64,000 nucleotides of DNA. Origin: Solirubrobacterales bacterium (GTDB lineage Bacteria; Actinomycetota; Thermoleophilia; Solirubrobacterales; 70-9). Location of the stretch: positions 310,001 to 374,000 of the forward strand of contig JADJRQ010000003.1 in assembly GCA_016712175.1 (NCBI GenBank), given 5' to 3'. Shown piece by piece: positions 35,198-44,364 of this stretch (its first letter is position 1; each line of letters opens with the position of its first letter). The notes beneath the pieces are model-generated. The model saw only the letters and a program-made list of their open reading frames with translations. It was not told the DNA's origin and made no database searches. Both the position numbers and the translations under genes were made by a program.

Positions 35198-36072
35198 GGA
35201 TTCACCATGGTGCCGATACCGACATCGGTGAAGAGCTCGAGCAGCAGCGAATGTGGCCGCCGTCCGTCGATGATGTGCGCCGCCTGCGCCCCACCCTGGA
35301 TCGCGTTGACGCAGGCGGTCATCTTCGGCCGCATGCCGCCCTGGATTCCGTCGAGCCGCTTTGAGACTTCGGCGACCGTGGCCTGCGAGATCCTCGATTC
35401 CGGTTCTTCCGGATCGTCGAGCCAGCCGACGACGTCGGTCAGGAAGACCGCCTTGTAGGCACCGAGCGCAGCCGCAACCTTGCCGGCCGCCTCGTCGGCA
35501 TTGACGTTGTACGAGTTACTGTCGCGGTCGGAAGCCACCGAAGCGATCACCGGGATGTAGTCCTCGGAGATGTGGTTGAGCACGTCGACGTCGACCCGCT
35601 CGATCTCCCCGACAAAGCCGACCTCGGCCGCATTGGCCACTGGTGCGACCTCGAACAGGGCGCCGTCTTCGCCAGAAAGGCCGACCGAAGGCTGACCGGC
35701 CCGGTTGAGCCGCCGCACCAGGTCCGCGTTGACCTTGCCGAGAAGGACCATCTTCGCGACTTCGACCGTCTCCGCATCGGACACCCGCAGGCCATGGTGG
35801 AACTTGACCTCGAGGCCCATCTTCGTCATCACCTCGGAGATCTCGGGACCACCGCCATGGATGATCACCGGATTCATGCCGACGTACTTGAGGAGGACGA
35901 CATCCTTGGCGAAAGCCTCGCGGAGTGACTCCTCTCGCATCGCCGCTCCCCCGTACTTGATGACCACGGTCTTGCCGTGGAATTCCCGGATGTAGGGGAG
36001 CGCTTCGAGCAGCACGGTGACGTTCTCGTCATCGAGTGCTCCGGCGATCTCCTCTGCTTTCTGATCATCCAT
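35194..36072 (-). CDS. argB: Acetylglutamate kinase
   Basis: A 292-residue amino-acid kinase phosphorylating N-acetylglutamate. Signatures: TVVIKYGGAAMREESLREAF, MNPVIIHGGGPEISEVMTKM and YNVNADEAAGKVAAALGA. The N-terminal extension of about 25 residues (DDQKAEEIAGALDDENVTVL) resembles the helix that allows arginine-sensitive hexamers, so feedback inhibition is plausible. It lies between argJ and argD. Confidence 0.96.
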   Translation of the reverse strand: MDDQKAEEIAGALDDENVTVLLEALPYIREFHGKTVVIKYGGAAMREESLREAFAKDVVLLKYVGMNPVIIHGGGPEISEVMTKMGLEVKFHHGLRVSDAETVEVAKMVLLGKVNADLVRRLNRAGQPSVGLSGEDGALFEVAPVANAAEVGFVGEIERVDVDVLNHISEDYIPVIASVASDRDSNSYNVNADEAAGKVAAALGAYKAVFLTDVVGWLDDPEEPESRISQATVAEVSKRLDGIQGGMRPKMTACVNAIQGGAQAAHIIDGRRPHSLLLELFTDVGIGTMVNP

Positions 36073-36081
36073 CGAGGGTCC

Positions 36082-37239
36082 TTACGTTGTGTATTCGGCG
36101 TTGATGACGATGTACTCGTGAGTCAGGTCGCTGAAGTAGACGTGCGCCCTGCCGTCACCCCGGTCGAGCTTGAGCGAAAGCTCGGCCTCAGGGGCAGCAC
36201 CTGCCAGGTCGGAGGCTTCGATCACGTCGGGGCCGAGGTCGCCGATGTCGGATCCGGCGAGGGCGGCACCAGCAGCCTGTGCGATCCGGCCCCAGTTCGG
36301 GTCCCGGCCGAGCAGAGCGGTCTTGACCAGGGGTGAATTGGCGATCCGGCGCGCGACCATCGCGGCTTCGTCGTCGTCAGCCGCCCCGGAAACTTCAATC
36401 CGCCCCACCCGGGTTGCACCTTCGCCGTCCCGGACCACTTCGATCGCGAGCTGGAGGAGTACGGCTTCGAGCAGACCGGCCGGAAGCGGTTTCCCGGAGA
36501 GCCCGCTGCTCTGAAGCAAGACGGTGTCGTTAGTGCTCATCTGGCCGTCGACCGTGATGCGTTCGAAGGACTCACCCACCCCTGCCCGGAGCAATGCGTC
36601 CGGATCCTCGATCAGGGCGTCGGTCTGGACAAAGCAAAGCATGGTGGCGAAGCCAGGCTCGATCATGCCGGCGCCTTTCGCCTGGGCGGATATGGTCACG
36701 CCGTCAAGGGTCACGGAGCACTGTTTGGGCCACTGGTCGGTCGTCATGATCGCGTCGGAAAAGCTCACGCCTCCATCAGCCGCAAGTGACCCAGCCAGTC
36801 CGTCAATCCCCGAAAGGACCGAATCCATATCCATCGGCACACCGATAACGCCGGTCTCGGCGACCGCCACCTGGGTCGGCTCGAAGCCAAGGGCGGAGGC
36901 GGCGCTTTCCCGCATCGCCAATGCGTCCTTGATGCCCTGCTCGCCGGTGGCAGCATTGGCGTTTCCTGAGTTGACGATGACCGCCCGGATCGAGTCCTGC
37001 TCGAGCTGATCCCGGCAAACCCGGATCGGCGCGGCGGCGGCCGCATTCTTCGTCAGGAGGATCGCTGAGACCACGTCATCCGAATCGCAGGCGACCAGAC
37101 CGAGGTCGGTCCTGCCGTCGTCCTTGAGACCACAAGCCACCCCTCCCGCCCTGAACCCGGGAGCCAGGTCCTTCGGAGCGAGCTGCTCGGTTCCGGCCGG
37201 AGCGTCAACCCAGATCGATCTGAAGAAATCCGAGCTCAC
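36082..37239 (-). CDS. argJ: Glutamate N-acetyltransferase / N-acetylglutamate synthase
   Basis: 385 residues; recycles the acetyl group from N-acetylornithine to glutamate. The self-cleavage site motif is present (KGAGMIEPGFATMLCF), where the Thr after the Ala becomes the N-terminal nucleophile of the beta chain. Other family stretches are VIVNSGNANAATGEQGIKDA and GRDPNWGRIAQAAG. Its presence implies the cyclic arginine route. The start overlaps the argC stop by four bases. Confidence 0.96.
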   Translation of the reverse strand: MSSDFFRSIWVDAPAGTEQLAPKDLAPGFRAGGVACGLKDDGRTDLGLVACDSDDVVSAILLTKNAAAAAPIRVCRDQLEQDSIRAVIVNSGNANAATGEQGIKDALAMRESAASALGFEPTQVAVAETGVIGVPMDMDSVLSGIDGLAGSLAADGGVSFSDAIMTTDQWPKQCSVTLDGVTISAQAKGAGMIEPGFATMLCFVQTDALIEDPDALLRAGVGESFERITVDGQMSTNDTVLLQSSGLSGKPLPAGLLEAVLLQLAIEVVRDGEGATRVGRIEVSGAADDDEAAMVARRIANSPLVKTALLGRDPNWGRIAQAAGAALAGSDIGDLGPDVIEASDLAGAAPEAELSLKLDRGDGRAHVYFSDLTHEYIVINAEYTT

Positions 37240-38270
37240 TTCAGGCCCAGCCCTTCTTCAAGACCGAGGATCAGGTTCAGGTTCTGAATCGCCTGGCCGG
37301 ACGCCCCCTTCCAGAGGTTGTCGATCGCTGCGAAGACGAGGATCCGGTCATCGCCGGCTACTACCTGGATGTGGCACTGGTTGGTGTCCCGCACGTCCCG
37401 CATGCCGGGAGCGGAGTCAGTCACGGTGACGAAAGGCTCGCTCGCGTACCGGTCCGAATAGAGCCGGTCGAGGTCAACCTGCTCAAGGTCGACGGAGGAC
37501 TTCACGTAACAGCTGACCAGCTCACCCTGATCGACCGGAACCAGGTGCGGCACGAAGGTCAGCGACGGGATGTCGCCGGGGGCGAGTCCGTTCAGCTGTT
37601 CCAGGATCTCGGGCCGGTGACGGTGTCCGACCGTCTTGTAGGGCGATACATTCTCGGTGACCGTGATGAAAGCGGTGGACTCCCCGCCACCCCGGCCGGC
37701 GCCGGAGACGCCCGACTTGGCATCGATCACGACGTCGTCGATCAGACCGGCTTCGGCCAGAGGGGCCAGGGCCAGGATCGCCGCCGTCGGATAACAGCCG
37801 GGATTGGCGATCAACTCGGCGTCCTTGACCGCCTGCCGGTTCAACTCGGGCAGTCCGTAGACCGCACCGTCGAGCAAGTCGGGCTCGCCGTGGGGCCCGT
37901 AGAACCGTTCGTAGGTCGGCAGGTCTTCGAGCCGGAAGTCGGCGGAGAGATCGATGACAATCATTCCGAGACCACGCATCGCGGCAACCACCGGCGCTGC
38001 CGCCCCATGGGGGTAGGCGACGATGCCGACGTCGACGTCCTCGAGGCCGGCCAGGTCGAGTTCCCCAAGTTCCAGGGGCACGTCGTACCGCGGGTAGAGC
38101 GAGTTCAAGGCGATGCCGGTCTCGGACCGGGCAGTGATCTCGGCCAACTCGAGTTCGGGATGGTTCCAGACCAGTTGGGCAGCGAGCGCTCCGGTGTACC
38201 CGGTGGCACCGGCCACGACGACCCGCGCCTTTGCCCCTTCGAGCCCGATCGGTTGTGCCCGTTCAGCCAC
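37236..38270 (-). CDS. argC: N-acetyl-gamma-glutamyl-phosphate reductase
   Basis: NADPH-dependent reductase of about 344 residues. The Rossmann start is ARVVVAGATGYTGALAAQLV, the catalytic cysteine lies in LIANPGCYPTAAILALAPL (about residue 159), and a catalytic-His-type segment is YKTVGHRHRPEILEQL. The GTG at 38270 is chosen because it overlaps the pheT stop by only eight bases; an ATG 30 bases further upstream is in frame. It is the first arginine gene after pheT. Confidence 0.95.
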   Translation of the reverse strand: MAERAQPIGLEGAKARVVVAGATGYTGALAAQLVWNHPELELAEITARSETGIALNSLYPRYDVPLELGELDLAGLEDVDVGIVAYPHGAAAPVVAAMRGLGMIVIDLSADFRLEDLPTYERFYGPHGEPDLLDGAVYGLPELNRQAVKDAELIANPGCYPTAAILALAPLAEAGLIDDVVIDAKSGVSGAGRGGGESTAFITVTENVSPYKTVGHRHRPEILEQLNGLAPGDIPSLTFVPHLVPVDQGELVSCYVKSSVDLEQVDLDRLYSDRYASEPFVTVTDSAPGMRDVRDTNQCHIQVVAGDDRILVFAAIDNLWKGASGQAIQNLNLILGLEEGLGLK

Positions 38271-40719
38271 GGACCTTGCCTCCAAGAGCCTCGGCGGCAC
38301 CGATGATCTTCTGCCAGATCGGATCGACCTCTTCGTCGCTCAGGGTCCGGTCGTCCGCCCGGAAACGCATCCGCAAAGCGAGGCTCTTCTCTTCCGGGCC
38401 GACCTGGTCGCCCCGGTAGACGTCGAACACGGTCACCGAAACCAGCAGATCCCCCCCGGCTTCTTTCGCTGCCGCCAACACACTTGCAGCCTCGACCGAA
38501 TTGGCAATGACCAGTGCGAGCTCCCGGTCGACCGGCGGGAAGCTGGTGAAGTCGCCATAGGTCTCTTCGCCGAGGGGCGAGGCCTTGAGCAGCTCGGCCA
38601 GCCTGATCTCGAAGGCGACGGTTTCCTCGAGGTCCCAGGCGGTAGCGACCGAGGGGTGAATCTGGCCGATCCAGCCGATCTCTTCGCCGTTCGCAACGAC
38701 CGTTCCGGAGCGGCCAGGATGAAGGAAGGGCTGCTCGCCGGCAACAACTTCTACCTCCGTGCCCAGCCCGAGGGCGAGCCGTTCGAGCACGCCCTTGATC
38801 TGGAAGAAATCGGCCGCAGCCGGATCGTTGTCCCAGGTGGCGGGGTCGATCGTGCCGCTCGCAAGCACCGCCAGGTGCTGAGGCTCATTGACCGGGGGCC
38901 GCTGGTCACCGGGGAAGTCCCCACCGAGGGGACCGTGACCGAAGCCGCCGGCCGGCAGGTAAACCCTTCCGGATTCGAACAGCGCGATCCGTCCGGCCCC
39001 CCTTGAGCGGTTGCGGCCGGCCGCACCGAGCAGCGAGCCGAGCAGAGTGGTCCGCATCACCGACTGGTCTTCGGAGAGGGGGTTGGAAAGCCTGACCGCA
39101 TCGGCCCTGGAATCCGGCGTCGCCAGCCGCAGGCGTTCGGTCTCACCGGGATCGGTGAAGCTCCAGCCGACGATTTCGTCGAAGCCGGCCTCCCTCATCG
39201 AATCTTCAGCCCGCCGCTGCAGGACCTGTTGGCGGCTGAGGCCACCGACCCGGCCGGAACCGGAAGGCAGCGTCGCGGGTAGACGCTTGTCGAGATCATT
39301 GACGCGGCCGACCTCTTCGACCAGGTCGATCTCTCTGGTCACGTCGTAGAACCGGTCAGCCGGAACCGTGACCAGCAGGTCATCGCCATCGGCTTCAACA
39401 CCGAAGCCGAGCATTCCGAGCGCTTCGGTCTGGCTGTCGGTGTCGATCGCCAGGCCGAGGATGCGCTCGACCCTCCCGTTCCGAAGCCGGATCGGCCCCG
39501 ATTCGGAAAGGGGGGCAGCCACGTCGACCATTCCGGAGGCGACAGTCGCACCGCAAAGCTCGACCATCAGGGCCGTAGCCACGATCTGGGCCCGTTCGGC
39601 GAGATCCGGATGGAGCTGTTTTTCGAACCGGGACGAAGCCTCGGACCGAAGGTTGAGGTCACGCGAGGTCCGCAGAATGTTCGGACCGTTCCAGGTGGCC
39701 GCTTCCATCAGGACCGAGGTGGTCGTTTCCGAGACTTCGGACACAGCGCCGCCCATCACTCCTGCAATCGAGGTCGGGCCGTTCTGATCGCAGACGAGGA
39801 CGGTGTCGGTCGAAACCTCCCGCTCGACACCATCGAGGGTGGCCACCTTCTCACCGGGCTTCGCCGAACGGATCGAAAGCGCACCGGAAGGAACGAGGTC
39901 GAGGTCGAAGGCATGCATCGGCTGGCCGGTGAGCCACATCACGTAGTTGGTGATGTCGACCACGTTGTTGATCGGCCGCTGGCCGGATGCGATCAGCCGC
40001 GCCCGCAGCCAGAGTGGCGAAGGCGCGATCTTCAGGTCGGTAAAGGCCCGGGCGGTGAAACGCGGGCAGAGATCGTGGTTCTCGACTTCGACCGACACGA
40101 GGCTGTCGATCTCACCGCCGGCTTCGACCGACTCGCCCTCCCATGGTGCCGGGGCCAGCGCGGCTCCGGTGATCGCATGGGCTTCCCGGGCGACTCCGTA
40201 GATGCCGAAGCAGTCGGTCCGGTTCGGGGTGACTTCGAGTTCGAGTACATGCTCCGAGATCGGTACCACGTCAGCGGCCGGAGTTCCCGGAGCGGCGAGA
40301 CCGTCTTCGAGAACCATGATGCCGTCCTTGCCATCGCCGAGTCCGAGCTCACTCTCCGAGCAGATCATGCCTTCGGAAGGCACGCCCCTCAGCTTGGCCT
40401 TCTTGATCTTCATGCCACCGGGCATCACCGCGCCCGGCAGGGCGACGACTACCGTCTGGCCCGCGGCAACGTTCGGCGCGCCGCAGACGATTGTCCTCTC
40501 GCCTTCCCCGTCATCGACGGTGCAGACCCGCAGCCGGTCGGCGTCGGGGTGCTCTTCGACTGCCGTGACCAGGCCGATCACAAAATTGTCAGCAGAAGGC
40601 GGGCCGGAAACGACGACCCTCTCGACCTCGGTGCCGGTCATCGCCAGCTTCTCGGCGAGCACATCCGGATCGAGACCCGGATCGCAGTATTCGGCCATCC
40701 AGCCGTAAGGAACCCTCAT
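38263..40719 (-). CDS. pheT: Phenylalanyl-tRNA synthetase beta subunit
   Basis: 818 residues. Domains in order: a tRNA-binding OB fold (FVIGLVTAVEEHPDADRLRV), the B3/B4 editing region (ELEVTPNRTDCFGIYGVARE, FTARAFTDLKIAPSPLWLRA), a B5 segment, a catalytic-like core (EIVGWSFTDPGETERLRLA) and a C-terminal ferredoxin-fold anticodon-binding domain (YGDFTSFPPVDRELALVIA). It edits Tyr-tRNA(Phe) and completes the alpha2-beta2 enzyme. Its start overlaps pheS by four bases. Confidence 0.96.
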   Translation of the reverse strand: MRVPYGWMAEYCDPGLDPDVLAEKLAMTGTEVERVVVSGPPSADNFVIGLVTAVEEHPDADRLRVCTVDDGEGERTIVCGAPNVAAGQTVVVALPGAVMPGGMKIKKAKLRGVPSEGMICSESELGLGDGKDGIMVLEDGLAAPGTPAADVVPISEHVLELEVTPNRTDCFGIYGVAREAHAITGAALAPAPWEGESVEAGGEIDSLVSVEVENHDLCPRFTARAFTDLKIAPSPLWLRARLIASGQRPINNVVDITNYVMWLTGQPMHAFDLDLVPSGALSIRSAKPGEKVATLDGVEREVSTDTVLVCDQNGPTSIAGVMGGAVSEVSETTTSVLMEAATWNGPNILRTSRDLNLRSEASSRFEKQLHPDLAERAQIVATALMVELCGATVASGMVDVAAPLSESGPIRLRNGRVERILGLAIDTDSQTEALGMLGFGVEADGDDLLVTVPADRFYDVTREIDLVEEVGRVNDLDKRLPATLPSGSGRVGGLSRQQVLQRRAEDSMREAGFDEIVGWSFTDPGETERLRLATPDSRADAVRLSNPLSEDQSVMRTTLLGSLLGAAGRNRSRGAGRIALFESGRVYLPAGGFGHGPLGGDFPGDQRPPVNEPQHLAVLASGTIDPATWDNDPAAADFFQIKGVLERLALGLGTEVEVVAGEQPFLHPGRSGTVVANGEEIGWIGQIHPSVATAWDLEETVAFEIRLAELLKASPLGEETYGDFTSFPPVDRELALVIANSVEAASVLAAAKEAGGDLLVSVTVFDVYRGDQVGPEEKSLALRMRFRADDRTLSDEEVDPIWQKIIGAAEALGGKVRG

Positions 40720-41801
40720 GAGAACTGCTCCAACAGCCGGACGTCGTTGTCGAAGAAAAGTCTCAAGTCCCCCACGCCGTGCCGCAGCATGGCGATCCGT
40801 TCGATGCCGAAGCCGAATGCGAAACCGGTGACCAGATCAGGGTCGTAGCCGGCTTCACGAACAAAACCGAAGACGTTCGGGTCAACCATGCCGGCACCAC
40901 CCAGCTCGATCCAGCCGATGCCCTTGCAGAGATTGCAGCGGTCTTCGCCTTCGACCTTGCCGGAGCCGCGGCACTTGAAGCAGGAAACATCGAACTCGAC
41001 CGAAGGCTCGGTGAACGGGAAGAAGTGGGGCCGCATCCGGATCTCGCGGTCGGGGCCGAAAATCTCCCGGAGCATTGCCAGAAGGGTGCCCTTGAGATCG
41101 GCCAGGGTGATGCCTTCGGCGACCGCGAGGCCCTCAACCTGATGGAACATCGGGCTGTGGGTGGCGTCCGAATCCCGCCGGTAGGTCTTGCCGGGGACGA
41201 TCATGAAGAGCGGCGGCGGTGTGGTCTCCATCGCCCGCACCTGCATCGGCGAGGTGTGGGTCCGGAGCAGCACGTCCCGCGGCCCGGCCTCCTCGGGCGC
41301 CCCGGCACCTGACTCGATGTAGAAGGTGTCCTGGAGCATCCGGGCCGGGTGGTCTGCCGGATGGTTGAGTGCGGTGAAGTTGTAGAAGTCATGTTCGACC
41401 TCCGGGCCTTCCATCACCTGGTAGCCGAGGCCGATCATCACGTCCTCGATCAGCCGTCTGGTGCGGGTGATCGGATGGAGGTGTCCAACGGCTCTGACCG
41501 GCGAGCCGGGAAGGGTGACGTCGATCCGGTCACTGGCAAGACTGGCTTCGAGCTCGGCTCCGGCAAGGGACTCGATCCGGGACTCGACGAGTGCTTCGAG
41601 TCCTTTCCGGACCTTGTTTGCGGCACCACCGACCGGGCCCCGTTCGGCCGGTTCGAGATCGGCGATGCCCCGGAGGATGCCGGTCAGTTCAGCCTTCCGG
41701 CCGAGAAACTTGACCCGCAGATTCTCGAGTTCGGCAGCCGAACCCGCGCCGTTCACGGCGGCGGTTCCTTCGGCCTCGATTGTTTCCAGTCGTTCCAGCA
41801 T
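40716..41801 (-). CDS. pheS: Phenylalanyl-tRNA synthetase alpha subunit
   Basis: 361 residues. An N-terminal coiled coil (about residues 1-90) is followed by the class II core: HPITRTRRLIEDVMIGLGYQ, LNHPADHPARMLQDTFYI, RVMEHR-type motif 2 as GKTYRRDSDATHSPMFHQVE, and motif 3 GFAFGFGIERIAMLRHGV. A CxxC pair (CFKCRGSGKVEGEDRCNLC) is inserted as in many bacterial forms and may hold zinc. Confidence 0.96.
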   Translation of the reverse strand: MLERLETIEAEGTAAVNGAGSAAELENLRVKFLGRKAELTGILRGIADLEPAERGPVGGAANKVRKGLEALVESRIESLAGAELEASLASDRIDVTLPGSPVRAVGHLHPITRTRRLIEDVMIGLGYQVMEGPEVEHDFYNFTALNHPADHPARMLQDTFYIESGAGAPEEAGPRDVLLRTHTSPMQVRAMETTPPPLFMIVPGKTYRRDSDATHSPMFHQVEGLAVAEGITLADLKGTLLAMLREIFGPDREIRMRPHFFPFTEPSVEFDVSCFKCRGSGKVEGEDRCNLCKGIGWIELGGAGMVDPNVFGFVREAGYDPDLVTGFAFGFGIERIAMLRHGVGDLRLFFDNDVRLLEQFS

Positions 41802-41806
41802 TTCTC

Positions 41807-42520
41807 TCAGCTCGATTCTCCGGCCGGCGCCGGCGACGATATCCGCTCGCAGGCGATCGCCGCTGCGGCCGCGACGTTCAGGGATTCAGCCCGTCCTTCC
41901 CGCAGGGGGATGGTCCAGGTCTCATCGCATTGATTCAAGACCACATGCTGGATTCCTGCCCTTTCGGACCCGAGAACGATGGTCACCGGCGCGGCGTGTC
42001 CGTTAGGCCACTCGCCACCGGATGCCAACATCGCAATCCGCGGCTTCGGGGTGACGTCGATCTTGCCCCTGAGGATCGGCTGAGTGAAGATCGACCCCAT
42101 GCTCGCCCGGACCGAAATCGGGGCATACGGGTCGACGCTGCCAGGGCCGACAACCACGGTCGCGTCAAGCAACGCGTCGACCGTGCGGATGATCGTCCCC
42201 ATGTTGCCCGGATCGGCCAGACCGTCGAGGAACACACAGACATCTTTTGCCTCTTCCGCCCAGACTTCAGGCCAGATGCCGATCACTTTCGTGCCTGAAG
42301 CCAGTGTGGACACCCGGTCCAGGAGCTCCGGCTCGACCGCCTCGCCCTCGATCTCCGAGTCCGGATAGACCAGCAGGGCCTTTGGCTCATGGCCCGCAAC
42401 AAGACCGGCAGCGGCCAGGTCTTCACCTTCGGTCACGAACAGGCCGAGCTTCTCCCGGTGCTTCTTCTGGCCGAGCTTCCGGACCAGTTTCAGTTTCTCG
42501 TTGTCAGGGCTGGTGATCAT
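41807..42520 (-). CDS. TrmH/SpoU-family RNA 2'-O-methyltransferase
   Basis: 237 residues with a small N-terminal substrate-binding domain (KKHREKLGLFVTEGEDLAAA) and the knotted SPOUT domain: LDGLADPGNMGTIIRTVDAL, IVLGSERAGI and the end IPLREGRAESLNVAAAAAIA. Position before pheS and after rplT is typical for the 23S rRNA or tRNA methylase found in this cluster. The modified nucleotide cannot be deduced. Confidence 0.88.
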   Translation of the reverse strand: MITSPDNEKLKLVRKLGQKKHREKLGLFVTEGEDLAAAGLVAGHEPKALLVYPDSEIEGEAVEPELLDRVSTLASGTKVIGIWPEVWAEEAKDVCVFLDGLADPGNMGTIIRTVDALLDATVVVGPGSVDPYAPISVRASMGSIFTQPILRGKIDVTPKPRIAMLASGGEWPNGHAAPVTIVLGSERAGIQHVVLNQCDETWTIPLREGRAESLNVAAAAAIACERISSPAPAGESS

Positions 42521-42595
42521 GTTTCTCGGTCCAAAAACAAAGAAGGGCGACTCGCAAATGCGAAGCCGCCCGAAATAAGTGAATGCCGAAGCGCG

Positions 42596-42955
42596 TTACG
42601 CGGCGGCACCCTCCCGGGCGATCTCGACAAATCGGCGAAAGTCCTCACGGTCATGGACCGCGATGTCGGCAAGCATCTTGCGGTTGACTTCGACTCCGGC
42701 CTTGTCCAGGCCGTGGATCAGCTGCGAGTAGCTCATGCCTTCGGCACGAGCGGCAGCGTTGATGCGGGTGATCCAGAGACGACGGAAGTCACGCTTCCTG
42801 ACCCGGCGGTCGCGGTAGGCGTAAGCACCCGAACGCATGACCTGTTCTTTGGCCAGCTTGTACGAAGAACTCTTGCGACCGTAATAACCCTTGGCCTCTT
42901 CGAGAACCTTCCGGCGCTTCTTGCGTGCGTTTACTGACCGCTTGACGCGAGGCAT
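42596..42955 (-). CDS. rplT: 50S ribosomal protein L20
   Basis: 119 residues matching L20 throughout: MPRVKRSVNARKKRRKVLEE, AKGYYGRKSSSYKLAKEQV and FRRLWITRINAAARAEGMSY. It binds 23S rRNA early in assembly and may regulate its own operon. The ATG shares one base with the rpmI stop. Confidence 0.97.
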   Translation of the reverse strand: MPRVKRSVNARKKRRKVLEEAKGYYGRKSSSYKLAKEQVMRSGAYAYRDRRVRKRDFRRLWITRINAAARAEGMSYSQLIHGLDKAGVEVNRKMLADIAVHDREDFRRFVEIAREGAAA

Positions 42956-43152
42956 TATTTGCCCCCGAGCAGTCTGTTGACCCGCGGCGCATCAGCCGGC
43001 TTGATTTCGACGGGGTTACGCATATTGCGCTTGCGCTTCTGCGACTTCTTCTCCAGGATGTGGCTGGAATAAGCGCGACGCCCGCGCAACTTGCCATTGG
43101 CGGTTCTCTTGAACCGTTTCTTGGCTCCGGAATGTGTCTTCATCTTCGGCAT
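42955..43152 (-). CDS. rpmI: 50S ribosomal protein L35
   Basis: 65 residues, MPKMKTHSGAKKRFKRTANG followed by KLRGRRAYSSHILEKKSQKR, the L35 signature. It begins the rpmI-rplT-trmH-pheST-arg cluster on the minus strand. Unlike the usual order, infC is not directly upstream; wecB and a sigma factor gene lie between. Confidence 0.97.
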   Translation of the reverse strand: MPKMKTHSGAKKRFKRTANGKLRGRRAYSSHILEKKSQKRKRNMRNPVEIKPADAPRVNRLLGGK

Positions 43153-43227
43153 GCGACGGCGTATTCAATCAAACAAAGAGGGGGAGCACCCTTCCGGCGT
43201 CCATTTGCATGGATAAGGTGAGCCGCA

Positions 43228-44307
43228 ATGCGAATCATGCACGTGCTCGGCACCCGGCCGAATTTCGTAAAAATGGCCCCGCTGATTGCGGCTCTGCGTG
43301 AACGGTTGCCTGAATCAGATCAAACGATCGTCCACACCGGACAGCACTACGACCGCATGATGTCGAAGATCTTCTTCGAACAACTTGGCGTTCCGGAGCC
43401 GGACCACATGCTGGAAATCGGATCCGGTACCCACGCCCAGCAGACCGCCCGGGTGATGGAGCGGCTCGAGCCCCTGCTGACCGGGGACCGCCCCGATCTG
43501 GTGGTCGTGCCCGGCGACGTCAATTCGACTTTCGCCGCCGCGCTGACCGCAGTGAAGCTCGGTATCCCGGTCGCCCACCTCGAGTCCGGTCTCCGCAGCT
43601 GGGACCGCACGATGCCGGAGGAGGTCAACCGGATCCTCACCGACGCGATCGCCGACCAGCTGTATGTGACCTCCGAAGAAGCGCTCGGCAACCTCGAGCG
43701 CGAAGGCGTCCCCGCCGGGAAAGCCCATTTCGTCGGCAACACGATGATCGACAGCCTGGTCGCCCTCGAGAACCGGTTCCGGCCGCTCGAAGCCTGCCGC
43801 CAGTTCGACCTCGAGCCGGGCGGCTACCTGCTGGTCACCCTGCACCGCCCGGCGCTGGTCGACGGACCCCTGCTCTTCGAAGCGATCGCGGCGCTGAACC
43901 TTGTCGCGGCAGACGTGCCAGTCCTGTTCCCGGTCCACCCGCGGACCAAGGCGAGGCTCGACGCCGAAGGAGCCGGCATCGCCCCCGGCCTCCACCTGGT
44001 CGACCCGGTCGGCTACCTCGAGTTCCTTTCCCTGGAATGCGATGCCATGGCGATCCTGACCGACTCCGGCGGCATCCAGGAAGAGACGACCTACCTGGGC
44101 GTCCCCTGCTTCACCCTGCGCGACAACACCGAACGGCCAGTAACGGTCGAACTCGGGACGAACACGATGCTCGGGCTCGACCCGGCAAGAATCGCCGAGA
44201 TCCCGGGGCTGATCACCGACGGCGGAACGGTCACGGCATCACCCCCGCCCCTCTGGGACGGCAAGGCGAGCGAAAGAATCGCCGAGCTGATCGCCAGCGA
44301 AGAATAA
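43228..44307 (+). CDS. wecB: UDP-N-acetylglucosamine 2-epimerase (non-hydrolysing)
   Basis: 359 residues making UDP-ManNAc for surface polysaccharide or wall teichoic-type polymers. The family pattern is clear: IMHVLGTRPNFVKMAPLIAA, IVHTGQHYDRMMSKIFFEQL, HLESGLRSWDRTMPEEVNR and LTDSGGIQEETTYLGVPCFT. AAGGTGAG lies five bases before the ATG. It is on the opposite strand inside an otherwise conserved translation gene cluster, with no other sugar gene next to it. Confidence 0.93.
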   Translation: MRIMHVLGTRPNFVKMAPLIAALRERLPESDQTIVHTGQHYDRMMSKIFFEQLGVPEPDHMLEIGSGTHAQQTARVMERLEPLLTGDRPDLVVVPGDVNSTFAAALTAVKLGIPVAHLESGLRSWDRTMPEEVNRILTDAIADQLYVTSEEALGNLEREGVPAGKAHFVGNTMIDSLVALENRFRPLEACRQFDLEPGGYLLVTLHRPALVDGPLLFEAIAALNLVAADVPVLFPVHPRTKARLDAEGAGIAPGLHLVDPVGYLEFLSLECDAMAILTDSGGIQEETTYLGVPCFTLRDNTERPVTVELGTNTMLGLDPARIAEIPGLITDGGTVTASPPPLWDGKASERIAELIASEE

Positions 44308-44312
44308 GGAAC

Positions 44313-44364
44313 GGGTCCTGACGTCTGTCTCCACGCTTCGCGCGGAGGACAGGCGACGAGACCC
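44313..44364. terminator. Long hairpin between convergent wecB and the sigma gene
   Basis: GGGTC (44313-44317) pairs with GACCC (44360-44364), and inside it CTGTCTCCACGC pairs imperfectly with GCGCGGAGGACAG around TTC. It fills most of the gap between the two stops and has no T run. Confidence 0.45.
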
